A stretch of 64,000 bases of DNA from Tetradesmus obliquus. Taxonomy: Eukaryota; Chlorophyta; Chlorophyceae; Sphaeropleales; Scenedesmaceae. The notes under the pieces are model-generated. The model was not told the origin of the DNA, made no database searches, and saw nothing but the letters and a program-made list of their open reading frames with translations. The stretch's first letter is position 1. Each line of letters opens with the position of its first letter. The stretch is from assembly GCA_030272155.1 (NCBI GenBank), contig CP126202.1, positions 806,001 to 870,000 on the forward strand. Reading direction: 5' to 3'. The position numbers were made by a program, and so were the translations under genes. Of the stretch, positions 12,027 to 23,659 are shown piece by piece.

Positions 12027-12753
12027 AGGCATGCATGTATGTCAAGCAGGTTTTTTTTAATTTTCAAGTCAAGTCGACCTGAATGCAAAAAAGATCACGT
12101 TTACGGGCTAAAACTGTGTGAAAATTCAAGAGACCAACGTGATTTTTGTATTCCTAGGCTAGCCCGGAATGCAGTTCTCGTGGACAGAATTTTGAATCAT
12201 CACGTCTAGGGCTAAAACTGTGTGGAAGTTCAATGTGAACTGTTTGAAAGTTCGGACCAACGTGGCACACGATTGTGCCGCAGCCCAGAGCATCGAACGA
12301 GAGCAAAATTTTGCTCTTTAAAGAGTTTCTTTCTTGTGCTTTTGAAGCTCATTCAACCTTCCCAGGGAGGTTGCAGCAGCACTCTCAACCTTCCCAGGGA
12401 GGTTGCAGCAGCACTAGTGCTCTCAACCTTCCCAAGGGAGGCTGCAGCAGCACTTTCAACATCCCTTGGGTTGATACGTATCAACCAGAAACCAAGTTGA
12501 TACGTATCAACCAGAAACCCAGTTGATACGTATCAATCAGAAACCCAGTACATACGCCGTATATATACACCAGCGCTGGTATTTATATACCAGCGAACTC
12601 CGCGTAGGTCTCCCGCGGGGGGCAGCACGCGGGAGACCTACGCGGAGTTCGCTGGTATACCGAAACGCGTATTTTCGCCATATATAGCAGCTTCCAGCAG
12701 ACACTCGAACTCAAGAGAAAACGTACTCCTCTTGCACGTGCTTTACCACGGCC
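12027..12753 (+). repeat. Left terminal inverted repeat of the Polinton-like element
   Basis: It matches the right repeat in reverse orientation over its whole length. It is longer than the right copy because it holds three instead of two AACCTTCCCAGGGAGG units (12353-12450) and more TTGATACGTATCAA palindrome units (12470-12545). Confidence 0.88.
12590..12658. repeat. 28-bp-arm hairpin inside the left inverted repeat
   Basis: CCAGCGAACTCCGCGTAGGT and its 8-base continuation are followed by a roughly 10-base GC-rich loop and the perfect reverse complement. The right repeat has the same hairpin at about 17151-17219 with one arm mismatch and the loop in opposite orientation. Its role is unknown. 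Confidence 0.85.
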
Positions 12754-13228
12754 GCCATGGCAGAGATGTGGTCTTGTCAGAACGGATGCGCGGGGGATCC
12801 CCGGCGTACAGCAGCGCGTCTGCATTGGACTTGTGTTCGATGGCGTATCGAGTTTCGCTCAGCTTCAGCTTTTTCTGTGCGAGGTCGCTGCTGCTTGCTG
12901 TCGCCCTCTCGAACAACTGCATGTACAGTCTCTTACTGTTGACTTGAGTTACGATGCCAGCATACACGTAGCCTGTTTGCCATCTTTTGTAAAGGTCAAA
13001 ACATTGCCATCATCGACACCCTCGACATCCAGCACCGCCAGCTGACCCACTTTCAGCATGTCCACGATGTGTTTGGCCACGGTTGCTCGCTCTTTCTCCA
13101 CCGGTGGCTCTGGCAGGCCCTCTTTGCGCATGCGCCTGTCCTGGCGGGATTGCTTGTTGGCCTTTGCGATGGCAGCGGGCTGCACGGTAGTGCGAGCTCG
13201 CACTACCTCGAGGTTTGCTCACTCGAAG

Positions 13229-14220
13229 CACTATGGTCACCGAGATGTCCAGCTGCATGTCCAGGCATGTCCAGTGGCACCAAATCGTGTCCAGTTGGTG
13301 GGTTTGCATGTCCAGTTGCAGGTCCACTGGACTGGCAGTCTGCCTGCAACTGGACATGTGCTGCTGCTGATGCGTTGTACGGCACGATACCCGGCTGAAA
13401 CGCCGCAAGTAGGTGTTGTTGCATGTATGCCGCTTATACTGTGTCGCTGAACAGCCAGCACGTCAGCTGGCCAGCCCATGGGCTTGCTGTAGGGTTTGTC
13501 GATATCACGTCAACACCGGCTTGATATTCACGCCTAAGCGTGCGATAGAGCAAGGAATAATCATATAAAGCAGCATTTATGGTGTCTTATGGCAGGACAG
13601 CGCCTCAAGGCGAAGATCAGCATGTCACTACAGCATTGCACGACTTTCCCCCGCTGCCGAAGCAGCAGCCTTTCCAGACACATCGTTTAGTTCTATTATA
13701 GTAAGTTTAGTGGCCCGTATAGCCCCATTGCGCGCTGCTGCAAGGTGTGTCACTTGTTAAAATACAAAATGGTCAGATGGCATACGCTCGTGAACTGTTC
13801 GTCTACTGGTAAGCAAACAGCTGCAAACGATGATCAATATGACTACTGCTGAAGCATTACAGTGATCGCACCTGTGTCGCGCACTGCTGCTGCGTTGCAT
13901 ATGGTGCACGGGGCTGAAACAGACTGCAAGCTCGTGTCCACTGGCAGAGACCATCGCTGAAAGCGTTAATGAACGACAACAGATCAATGCGGTTATTGGG
14001 CGTTTGTGAGGCTGCAGACGCCTGCTCATTGAGCAGCAGCAGTCCTTGAAGCACTATGCAGCTGCAAGGTTGATCCTGCAGGATTTCAATGCTGTAGAAA
14101 GCGCATGGAGCTGCTACTGCTTATCTTGATACTTTGATGACATGGTGAGCGACTCTTACCCAGATCAGCAGCGGCTGAAACGACAGCACCCAGCCCTGCA
14201 GCTGCTAGGGCGCCCAGCTC

Positions 14221-14255
<35 letters not shown>

Positions 14256-15967
14256 TACAGTTGCAGCAGTGCAGCAGTACTGTCGCAGGAATGATCACAC
14301 CATCACCAGATCAAGATCAGTTTCAGGTACAGCAGCATCAGCCGTGCTATGTCAGCTGTAGAGGCTGGGTGCATGCAGGTTGTCCACAGGTGCAGTTGTG
14401 TGTCACCTGCGTTGCTGCTGCTGCTGTGTGCAGGCTCCTGTCAGCTGCCCGTCTCCCAGCATCACAGGTAGGTCAGAATAACAAAAACGTTAGAACCTAA
14501 CAGGTAGCAGGTTACAGCTGCTGCTACTGCTGCTGCTGCTGTAAAGTGACAGCTCTCCCAATCAAGAGCATGCCGCTTGCTGCAGGGCTTGTCGTGATCA
14601 TTCTTGGCAACGCGTGCATGAACATACGCACGCAGCAGACAGCATGCCCAGCAGGCCAGCAGTTGCATAATGTGGAACGTGCTTGCGACGCACTTCACAC
14701 ACGCCATACTTGCTCGCAATGCCCTCCATGTGGTGTGCGCGCCACCCATCCAGCTTTTACTTCCTGCGTGCATGGGTCCTACTTGATTGCAGTCAGCATG
14801 GCGCCACTGTATCTGATGCAGCAGCAGACGCCTGCTTGGAGACCACCATTGTGATATATTGACATGAGACCTCTGTTGGTGCGCAGACCTTCCCTATAGA
14901 GACACAGGGGCCGACTTTCCGGCAGCGTGGCATGGCTGATGCACTTCCTGGTGAGCTTGAGCGGTGTGGCATTGCAAGCAGTCTGCCTCATATGTGCGAT
15001 TCAGTGGCAGCGATTATGTTGGCGCATATGCTGCTGCTCTGTAGTATTGCATGTAGTGGTGCATGGCGGGCGCCAATCAACGCGCAAACGCCGGTTGGCC
15101 CAGACCTTGATTGAGATAACGCCAACCTCAACAAGTGCCACATCCTACGCTGCAGCATGCAAATGTAAGTGCAGCTGCTCTGTTTCTGCTGCACTGCTGC
15201 AGGGGTGTTATTTGAAACAACCGCTACACTTGTGATGACTGCAGGCGGTGGCAGCCTGCCAACTCGCAGTTGATGCCGGCTACGCAGACACCAGTGCGCG
15301 ATCAGCAGCTGCTGGAACTTGTATGTTTTTGTTGGCAGATGGTGGCATGCAGCGGTAGTGGCAGCTGGTGCATTGCTGTGCTGGCGCTGCCTGCAACAGG
15401 ATGCACAGTGAATGCAGTTGGCATAGGCATCATCTGTACAAGTGGTAGAGACGCAATCTTGTCAATGCAGTTCTTGGCAGCTGTTCCGCGTGGTGTCCTC
15501 ACTGCTTATGTTGTGATTGCAGCAGCTGGGTGCCTTTACTGTCATGCAGCAGCTGCGTGCTGTTGATGTTGTTGTGATTGCAGCAGCTGCCAGATTCTGT
15601 TTGTATTGCAGCAGCTACATGCTGATTGTGTTACAGCCCATGGGTCACTTGCCCACTTGGCAGTTGCAGCTGCAGTGACTTGGTACCAGGGGGTCGAGGG
15701 CGCCAACCCAAGCACCTCGACATTGCTGTCCTGCCGCGAACACTTGTTTACTGCATCAAATACGTTTGATATAACGGTAATAGGCAGTTTATGAAAGTCC
15801 AATTGCCGTGTCCAGTATCGTGTCCAGTCACCTACTCGATGTCCAGCAGCATGCTGGACATGGCCATGTCCAGTCTCACACTGGACATGCCACATGGCAT
15901 GTCCAGTTGCACACCATGCAACTGGACATGCCTGGACATGCAGCTGGACATCTCGGTGACCATAGTG
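13229..15967. mobile_element. CACTA (En/Spm, CMC) DNA transposon, apparently non-autonomous, 2,739 bp
   Basis: It begins CACTATGGTCACC and ends with the reverse complement, with 47 bp of identical terminal inverted repeat (13229-13275 and 15921-15967). A 3-bp duplication AAG flanks it (13226-13228, 15968-15970). Both subterminal regions are dense in TGTCCAG in both orientations (13245-13360 and 15785-15960), the expected transposase-binding repeats of this superfamily. No transposase was recognised inside; short open frames at 14.0-15.5 kb have no visible domain. It lies inside the Polinton-like element and is therefore younger. Confidence 0.9.
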
Positions 15968-16137
15968 AAGATCTTCGAGAAGATCTAGATCTTCTAGAAG
16001 TTCATTCAGCTGAAGCTGCAGCTTGGCCTCACGAGCCACCAACTCACCTGCGGGGTATGTTTTCAGCTTTAAGCGCGATCCCCTCACAGTGACGACCTGA
16101 TAGACTTCGCTGGACCACACTTGAGTAGCCCCCTTTT

Positions 16138-16682
16138 TGTAACGGGGTCCGATCCCTCCTATGACATCCAGTTTTCCCTCGTTACAGTTGGTAGCTTGAG
16201 AAGGGCGGGGTGGTTTAGCTGAGGGGTGTATGTCACCTGGCTCGCAGCCCCGAGGTCCTGAGTTCGAACCCGGCTTGGAGGCGGTTGTTTCCCGCGACGC
16301 TCTGGTGGCAACAGGCTCGCTGGGGTGCATAACAAAGACATATGGCAGGGCTCTACCCCTGCGGGTTGATCGCCACAGATGTGGGGCACCCATTACAGTA
16401 CAGACATGCATAGCCGCGCTCGACGGTGGTCTGCTAGGGCAGAAAGCCAATGCCAGGAAGAACAAACGAGTGGAAAACGACCCATCAACGCTCAAAGAGT
16501 TATCGTGATGTGTGAATGTCTGAAAGTAACTCGAGGTCATCGCCACGGGGTGATTCCCGTGCGCTGGACGTCGAGTAGGCCAGTAAGACCGTCATGCTTA
16601 GCGAGGACGCTAAGAGAATAGGTGGGGGGGAGTTGTAACGGGGTCCGATCCCTCCTATGACATCCAGTTTTCCCTCGTTACA
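16138..16682. mobile_element. Miniature LTR element (TRIM-like) with 49-bp LTRs and a tRNA-like core, 545 bp
   Basis: Identical 49-bp direct repeats (16138-16186 and 16634-16682) start TGTAACGG and end CGTTACA, so they have TG...CA ends and a short internal inverted repeat. The 5-bp target duplication CTTTT flanks them (16133-16137 and 16683-16687). A TGGTAGC primer-site-like word follows the left LTR, and a purine tract GGTGGGGGGGAG precedes the right LTR. No coding capacity was seen, so it would depend on enzymes of another element. Identical LTRs suggest a young insertion. It lies in the Polinton-like element. Confidence 0.82.
16205..16285 (+). ncRNA. tRNA-like sequence inside the miniature LTR element
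   Basis: A box-A-like TGGTTTAGCTGAGGGG and a box-B-like GAGTTCGAACCC are spaced as in a tRNA gene, but acceptor-stem pairing is poor. It looks like a tRNA-derived internal region that may act as a Pol III promoter, not a host tRNA gene. Confidence 0.55.
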
Positions 16683-17053
16683 CTTTTCAAATAGCCCCTT
16701 TGCAAGCTTGAGACGTACAAACTGATCAGGCTGGAACATGCTGCCTATCTGCCGGTCTAGAGTCTTATTGTACTTGATGTCTTCTTCCCAAACTCTGTAC
16801 ATGGCGTTCCAATCACCGTAAACTTGTGAAGGCGTCGCACCGCAGAGTTTTGTGTGGGGTGTGTCGTTGTACTGGGTGATCACCTCATGCAGCCACTGAT
16901 GATCTGCCAGCACTACTCCGGGCCACAGTACCCCGGCGGGCCAATCATGCTGGCGCCAACACACGCAGTGTCCAACAATCTGGAGGGCGTCACCATCCAC
17001 CGGTTTGTGGGCGCCAACATCTACACGCAAACCGTCGGCCGCAAGAACCTCGT

Positions 17054-17702
17054 CGTGGCAAAAGCACGTGCAAGAGGAATACGTTTTCTCTTGAGTTCGA
17101 GTGTCTGCTGGAAGCTGCTATATATGGCGAAAATACGCGTTTCGGTATACCAGCGAACTCCGCGTAGGTCTCCCGCGTGCTGCCCCCCGCGGGAGACCTA
17201 CGCTGAGTTCGCTGGTATACACGGCGTATGTACTGGGTTTCTGATTGATACGTATCAACTGGGTTTCTGGTTGATACGTATCAACTTGGTTTCTGGTTGA
17301 TACGTATCAACCCAAGGGATGTTGAAAGTGCTGCTGCAACCTCCCTGGGAAGGTTGAGAGGGCTGCTGCAACCTCCCTGGGAAGGTTGAATGAGCTTCAA
17401 AAGCACAAGAAAGAAACTCTTTTGCTCTCGTTCGATGCTCTGGGCTGCGGCACAATCGTGTGCCACGTTGGTCCGTTGAACTTTCAAACAGTTCACATTG
17501 AACCTCCACACAGTTTTAGCCCTAGACGTGATGATTCAAAACTCTGTCCACGAGAATTGCCTTCCGGGCTAGCCTGGAAATACAAAAATCACGTTGGTCT
17601 CATGAATTTTCACACAGTTTTAGCCCGTAAACGTGATCTTTTTTGCATTCAGGTCGACTTGACTTGAAATTTAAAAAATCTGCTTGACATACATGCATGC
17701 CT
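17054..17702 (-). repeat. Right terminal inverted repeat of the Polinton-like element
   Basis: It is the reverse complement of 12027-12753 with scattered base differences, implying some age since insertion. Confidence 0.88.
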
Positions 17703-17818
17703 GTAACATAAGATGCAGCCCAGCTGGTAGCAGGCAAACTTCACACAACGTTACACTGTGCTGGCAACCAGCACACTACACACTCAACGTTGGCCTAGCC
17801 CCACTGCCCTAGCCCCTT

Positions 17819-19604
17819 TCAGTCACGCGCAGCGCTGCGTAATCGACGCGTGGAAGTGTTGAGATGCCGCACGGTGTTGCGGCAGCCCTGACACTCCAAC
17901 ACCTGCAGAGCGGGCGGCAGCGGCGGCAGCGGCAGCTGCTGCAGGGCTGTGCAGTGGCTGACGCACAACGTCTCTAGCTGAGGCGGCAGCTGCGCCGGCA
18001 GCTGCTGCAGCGCGCTGCACCCACTGCAGTCCAGCCCTCTCAGCCCTGCAGGCAGCTGCTCTGGCAGCTGCTGCAGCGCCGTGCAGTGGCTGACATCCAA
18101 GCTCACCAGCTGCGGGGGCAGCTGCTCCGGCAGCTGCTGCAGCTGCTCGAAGCCCTGTAAACGCAGCAAGGTCAGGCAGCTGGGCAGCACTGCCAGTGAC
18201 CGCAGCACCAAGCCTTGCAGATGCAAGGAAGACAGGCAACGGGGCAGCGCTGGCAGCTGCTGGATGGGTGTGCGGCCGCAGTGCAGCTCCTCGAGACACG
18301 GCATTGAGCTAGGCAGCTCTGTTATGCATGTTTCAAAGAGGTGCAGCACCTGAAGCGTCTCTGCAGGCAGCCTGGGTAGCTGGGTGAGCTGATGCAGGCT
18401 GTGAGCACACAGGCTCACAAGGCTGGCTGGCATGTCTGGCAGCTGCTGCAGCAGGGGGCAGATGCTGCAGGCGAGCTGGGTGATGCCGCTGTGCGCCAGC
18501 TGCGGGAGCTGCTGCAGGTTGCTGCATGCATGGCACTCCAGGTGGGCCAGGGATGGTGGCAGCTCTGGCAGCTGCAAGGCAGAGTGCGGCGGTGTCAATA
18601 TCAGTTGAGTTGAGTTGAGGCGGAGCGAAAGTGGAGGAGGGCAGTCGCAGCTACACTGATCATAATCTGGCGCGATGTTCTATGCGTGCCTGTTATAGGG
18701 CGTCCAATGCTTCAGACTGCAGGATCTGAAAGCAGCTGATAACATCGGCAAAGCGATCCCAACAGTGACGCAGCGCTGCCAGAACCGCGAGAGTGCTGTG
18801 TATCGCCGACTTTTCAGATCCGAGGCTATCTTGAAGTACACTGCACTGCTCACATGCAGCGCCCACCTACACAAGGTATGGCTGTGGTTCATTGCATAGT
18901 CATGCATACCAACAGCACTGGTCACTGTGTTGCTGCTGCTTACCACTGACAGCCGCTCGCAGCCCTCCAGGTATAGATGCTTGAGGCCTTCAGGCAGCGC
19001 TGGCAGCTGCTGCAAGTCGCAGCACTTCTTCAGCTTCAAAGTCATCAGACTCGGCGGCAGCTGTGGCAGGCTCTCGAGCTTCGGGCAACTGCAGAGCAGC
19101 TGCTGCAGTGTAGTAGGTAGGGCTGGCAGGCTGATCAGTTTGTGGCAGCCTTCCAGGTCTAGCTGCTGTGGTGGCAAGGGAGGCTGTGCAGCTGTGGTGG
19201 CAAGGGAGGCAGCATGTAGATGTGCTTGCCGCTGATGGTCAGGCAGGTCAAGTTCCTGCAAGGAGGACAGACACGTTTATTGGGTTTTGCTTCCATATGC
19301 ACGACAGATGCGACAGACGCGGCAGGGAGAGCTCCTGACCTATTCGCTGTTATTACTTAGTGCTTGGGGCAAATGCTTGTGTGGTCAGCGCAGACACAAC
19401 AATTGGGATTGTTGAGCTCCTGGTGCTGCGCTAGTGTCTGATGGAAATTCCATGACACAACTCACACTGCTTTTTCACACCTCAGCTGCCTGTGCTGGCC
19501 CACTCGCAAACAGATTGCAGTGCAGTGCAGGAGCGCAGATTCTACAGTGGCTTGAGGCGTATTTTTGCTGCTGATTCGCTTGCAGCATTCTCAGGCTGCA
19601 ACAA

Positions 19605-19651
<47 letters not shown>

Positions 19652-19949
19652 GCTGCTGCTGGCTGCTCACCTGCTGCCCCTCATGACAGGTGGTGCTTAT
19701 CGTAAGGCTCAGCTCCCCATGACAGGTGGTGCTTATCGTAAGGCTCAGCTGCTGCATGGACCCTATGTTCTGATGCAGCCAGGAGAGGGCTGAGGCCGAG
19801 TCAGTCAGCTGGAAATCGATGCTGTGGTCGCGCCAGGGCACCCACATGTCCCGCAGCTGCGAGCAGGAGCACCTAAACATGCATGTGTCTTGCGGTGTCA
19901 GGAGTTTGAGCAGCGCAGGGCAGAGCAGGACCTTGAGGAGCTCGGCCAT
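17819..19949 (-). CDS. F-box-like leucine-rich-repeat protein A
   Basis: Three exons (19671-19949, 18944-19255, 17819-18571) keep phase 0 and give 447 residues. The N-terminal 60 residues (LLKLLTPQDTCMFRCSCSQLRDM) resemble an F-box, so a substrate receptor of an SCF ubiquitin ligase is possible; this is inferred. The rest is LRRs of the form LPxLPxxLxxLxxxxCxxLxxLP, about 20-23 residues each, similar to bacterial LPX-type effectors and to plant TIR-NBS-LRR repeats. The start matches the AGCAC/G-rich context AG-CATGG-type start of paralogues B and C. Oddities: exon 1 ends in a perfect 36-bp tandem duplication (LSLTISTTCHGE/EG, 19680-19751), and the first third of exon 2 is read in a different frame from the paralogues, corrected by a local duplication near 19170-19215. 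Confidence 0.75.
19603..19655. repeat. (CTG)n microsatellite
   Basis: About 16 CTG units adjacent to the donor of LRR gene A exon 1 (intron side). Confidence 0.95.
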
Positions 19950-20084
19950 GCTGTGTTCGGCAGCTGTAGAGCTTGTGTAGTTGGAACAGTTGTCGCCGCA
20001 AATTATAAAAAAACGTTTGCGAAATGACGGACAAGTCGCTTTGTCGATGAACGGGGAAAAGTAGGAAGCAATCGCAGCTTGCAC

Positions 20085-21626
20085 ATGCTGCGGTTAGGAT
20101 TTGATGTGCCGCCCCGAACCCTGGACCCTCCGTGTAGGTAGTATCAAGTCGAATCCGGATGATATGCCTTCAGGACTGCTCTGCATCAGTATAAAGAATT
20201 GCAGGGAAGATGATACATTCTGCAATAGACGCATGCAACATTTTGCTCACTCGCATATCTAGAAAAGCCCCCCAAAGGCACCATGGCTGCTTCAACTTCA
20301 GGTGCTCTGCATCGTAATGCGGCTGCATTCAGCAGATGATAGACCCAATAATTGTATCACAATTTCGGTCAATATAGGTCACGATTACGTGTCTACACCA
20401 AGTGGCGCCCTTGAGCCGCACAGAGACGCCAACTAAACTTGCAACCCATACCAGCACAAGGAGCAGCAGCACCACCAGAGTTCATCCTGATGACATTCCC
20501 CGATGTTATGTTGTTGTCCAGCAGCTGCCATGGCAGGGCACCTGTCAATGAGCCATTCTTGCCAACCCTTAAAACAAACCAGGCGCCCCACACAACGATG
20601 TGGGATCACACACAAAGCACCGTTGAGCACGTAGTGACTCGAACCAATGTATGCCACACTCGCATTTGTGCAGTGGGGGCTGCGGCACTGTGGCTGCCAC
20701 AACCAGCGGTGGTGCAACTGTGGCACAGAAGAGCAGACAGATCAGCTGCTGCACAGACACACCTTCGATGCAGCTGCTGCAACGCAGCTGCTGCGCGAAA
20801 CCGTCCCTGCTTCTGCTTCAGCTGCAGCCCGCAGCAGCAGTACTGCTGCGTCAACAGCTGTTCTGCACACGAACTGCTGTACGATGCACACAGCCACAAC
20901 AGCAGGAGCAGCAGCTGCCTAAGAATCGATGCACAACACACACAGTTGCTAACAGTAGTACATCTGCCAGCTGGAGTGCGGATCAGTGCAGACGTGCGCC
21001 AGCAAATGGCACCAAGCAACATAATACTCCACAACACTGCACAACGACCTGGCACGCCAGCTGGAAGCAGCCACAGACACAACATGGGCCCCACGTTGCG
21101 TGCTTTGCACCCTGGCAGCGACACGGCATGCAACAGCGGAGCAGCACCGCCGCCAACATCACCAGCAGCCGCTGCCGCCCCGCCGCAAAAGCACGCACCA
21201 AGCGCACAAAGTCAGAGGCAAGGTGCAACGTAGCATGCAGGGCGGCACGGCTGCACACAGCATACTAACACACACAACCACACCCATAGCCCCTGATTGA
21301 CATGCAACATGTACACACCCACAAGCACCAGCTGTGAGGCACCGCACCAGGCGCACCCCAGGCACAACTGCAGGCGCCCTTCAGCCGCCAAAACCTCAGA
21401 CCTCACCCCACGTCTTAGTTACAGCTCAAAAGAAAGACCTTGATAAGCCTGACCATCCAAGGCTAAACCCTCGACCCACATTCAGATGAACTCAGCTCAG
21501 CTCAGCTGGCCTGAGCCATGGGTGCAGGCTCAGTCAGACCTGCCGCCAGCTCCACCAGCCGCTAAACCCCAGCACAACTTACAGCTGAAAACCCAAACCC
21601 CTAGCCGACCACAGCTGAAACCTCGC
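20085..21626. other. Intergenic region between LRR gene A and VTC4
   Basis: Long plus-strand frames (for example 20439-21233) are Ala/Thr/Gln-rich with no domain and no homologous exon. The part next to VTC4 repeats CCGCCAGCTCCACCAGCCGC twice (about 21542 and 21663), a copy of the VTC4 3' end. Nothing else is recognised. Confidence 0.5.
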
Positions 21627-23624
21627 TCAGCTGGACTGAACCAGCGACGGCTTGGTAAGCCCTGCCGCCAGCTCCACCAGCCGCTGAACCCCACCGGCGG
21701 GGTTTGGCATCAGCAGTGCCGGCGAGGGTGTAGGGCCTGGGCCAGGGCTTGGCGTAGGGTCTGGCGATGGTTTAGTGGACTCCAGGAAATCGATGAAGTC
21801 AATGAAGCTCACAATGAGGATGGCCACCAGGGCAGTGACAACGGCTGCACACAGGCCCAGGGGGCCCACGCGGTCGTCGAAGTGCTGCGGCTGCAGGTAG
21901 CAACAGCAGCAGCAGCAGCAGCAGTAGCGGCGGGGAGACAGGCGCAGTGAGTAACATGTGTCGTGCGGATGTTATTGGCACGCGTGCTGTGCAATTGCAG
22001 GCTGGTGCTGCTGCATGCGTTGCTGCACCGGTGCGCGTCGAGTGTTGCTTGCATCAAACAGATCATTGCATGCTGTTTGGGCGCATGCTGCAACGTGTTA
22101 CAAAAGACAACCCACCCGCTTCTTGGCGATCATGTCAGAGCGCCACTTGAAGATGAAGATGGCGTAGCCGCACATGCTGATGGCCACCGGCAGCAGGATC
22201 AGCGCGATGATCTCCACCAGGTGAGCAGACAGGCCCGTCTGCAGGGTTCAAGAAGCGAAACAGGGTTTAGGACTTGCAGGCATACGGTTTTGGGGTTTGA
22301 CGGAGTATCTGGTGAAGCATGCAGGCATAGCCGCACATGCTGATGGCCACGGGCAGCAGGATGAGCTTGATGATCTCCACCAGGTGAACAAACAGGCCCG
22401 TCTGCACGAGGGTTTAGAATGTCACGGGCGGAGTCAGGTTTTAGTTGAACAGCAGGAATTGTGTTATGCATGCGAAAGCAAGTGCAGGTTGTCAACCTGC
22501 CAACAATCATACACAGGCCCAACATTGCAGTTCTCATCACACTGCTACAGCTGCCGCTGCTCCAAATTAACACAAAAGTGCCAACATGACATAACAATAT
22601 AACACCCACCTGGCCCTTGGTGTTGCTGGAGCCCAGCGGTGCCGCTGCGATGGAGCCCAGCGTCACTGCCATGTGCAGCCAGCTGACACTGCTACAGCTG
22701 CTGCTGCTGCTAAGGAATAACACAAAAGTAACAATATAACATAACAATATAACACCCACCTGGCCCTTGGTGTTGCTGAAGCCCAGCAGGGCAGCTGCAA
22801 TGGATCCCAGTGTGACTGCCATGTGCAGCCAGCTGAGGAAGGTGCGCTCGTTGGCAAAGAATGTCTTGGGCTCGATGCGCATCATGGTGGTACCCTGCAG
22901 GGTTAGAACAAACGAATTGGGGGGTTAGGTTTAGGCATGCACCCATGTGGTGCAGCTGCAATGTTGGCAAAGAAGGTCTTGGGCTTGATGCACATCATGG
23001 TGGTGCCCTGCAGGGTATGAATAGAAGGTTCAAGAAAAGGGTTTAGACATGCAAACATGTGGCCCAGGTTTAGGGTTGGCGAAGAAGGTCTTGGGCTCGA
23101 TGCGCATCATGGTGGTGCCCTGCAGGGTTTAAATAGAAGATTCAAGATAAGGGGGTAGACATGCAAACATGTGGTCCAGGTTTAGGGTTGGCCCAATCTG
23201 GGTATGAAAGTTTAGGGTTCAGACATGCAAACATGTGAGCTACGCCGTCGAGAACAAAATGCAGCAGCAGTGCAGACAACCAAACATGCAACACATCGAC
23301 CCATTCACCGGCTGCCTTACAGGGGGCGCCCCCTTTGACCCAGCAGCTTCATACAAAGCCCGCCTGCATCCCAGAACCTTTCATGCTGTTATCAAGCAAC
23401 TTCCAACCACTGACAAGGCATGCAATCACTGAACCTGATAGCAGCACGCAGCATGTTCTGATGCCAACAAACATGGGATGCCCAACCATACAAAAATGAA
23501 GCACAACAAGTGTTTGCTCACCGGCTGCCTCACAGGGGGCGGCCCCTTGGGCCCCAGCAGCTTCATCCAGAAGCCAGGCGCATCGCCGTCACCACGCAGC
23601 GACTTGGCAAAGCCCTTGATCTGC

Positions 23625-23659
<35 letters not shown>

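Larger units (their letters stand above)
12027..17702. mobile_element. Broken Polinton/Maverick-like element with long terminal inverted repeats
   Basis: The element is bounded by long inverted repeats (12027-about 12753 and about 17054-17702) that start AGGCATGCATG and end CATGCATGCCT, fitting the AG...CT termini of Polintons. No matching target duplication was seen. Inside, the minus strand keeps parts that look like a retroviral-type integrase C-terminal region: a YNDTPHTKLCGATPSQVYGD block near 16.85 kb, and a SH3/chromo-like block (VWSSEVYQVVTV) near 16.1 kb. Minus-strand frames at 12.74-13.20 kb are unidentified. Two younger elements sit inside it. It is a fossil: it is broken, far shorter than a full Polinton, and capsid, polymerase or protease genes were not recognised. 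A polinton-like virus relic is an alternative name. Confidence 0.5.

Noticed and set aside
12630-12660. Rho-independent terminator
   Set aside because: The hairpin has no U-tract, is in a eukaryote, and recurs in both terminal repeats.
16205-16285. Host tRNA gene
   Set aside because: Box A/B-like words are present but the acceptor stem does not pair, and the sequence lies within a flanked mobile element.
17819-19949. LRR gene A as a recent transfer from bacteria
   Set aside because: LPX-type repeats are suggestive, but the gene has introns at positions shared with paralogues and the same base composition as neighbours.
17819-19949. LRR gene A as a pseudogene
   Set aside because: Despite the frame switch relative to B and C, the three exons keep phase and have no stop.
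20439-21233. 264-residue plus-strand frame between LRR gene A and VTC4
   Set aside because: Ala/Thr/Gln/Cys-rich with no domain, no clear splice partners and a competing minus-strand frame; not supported as a gene.
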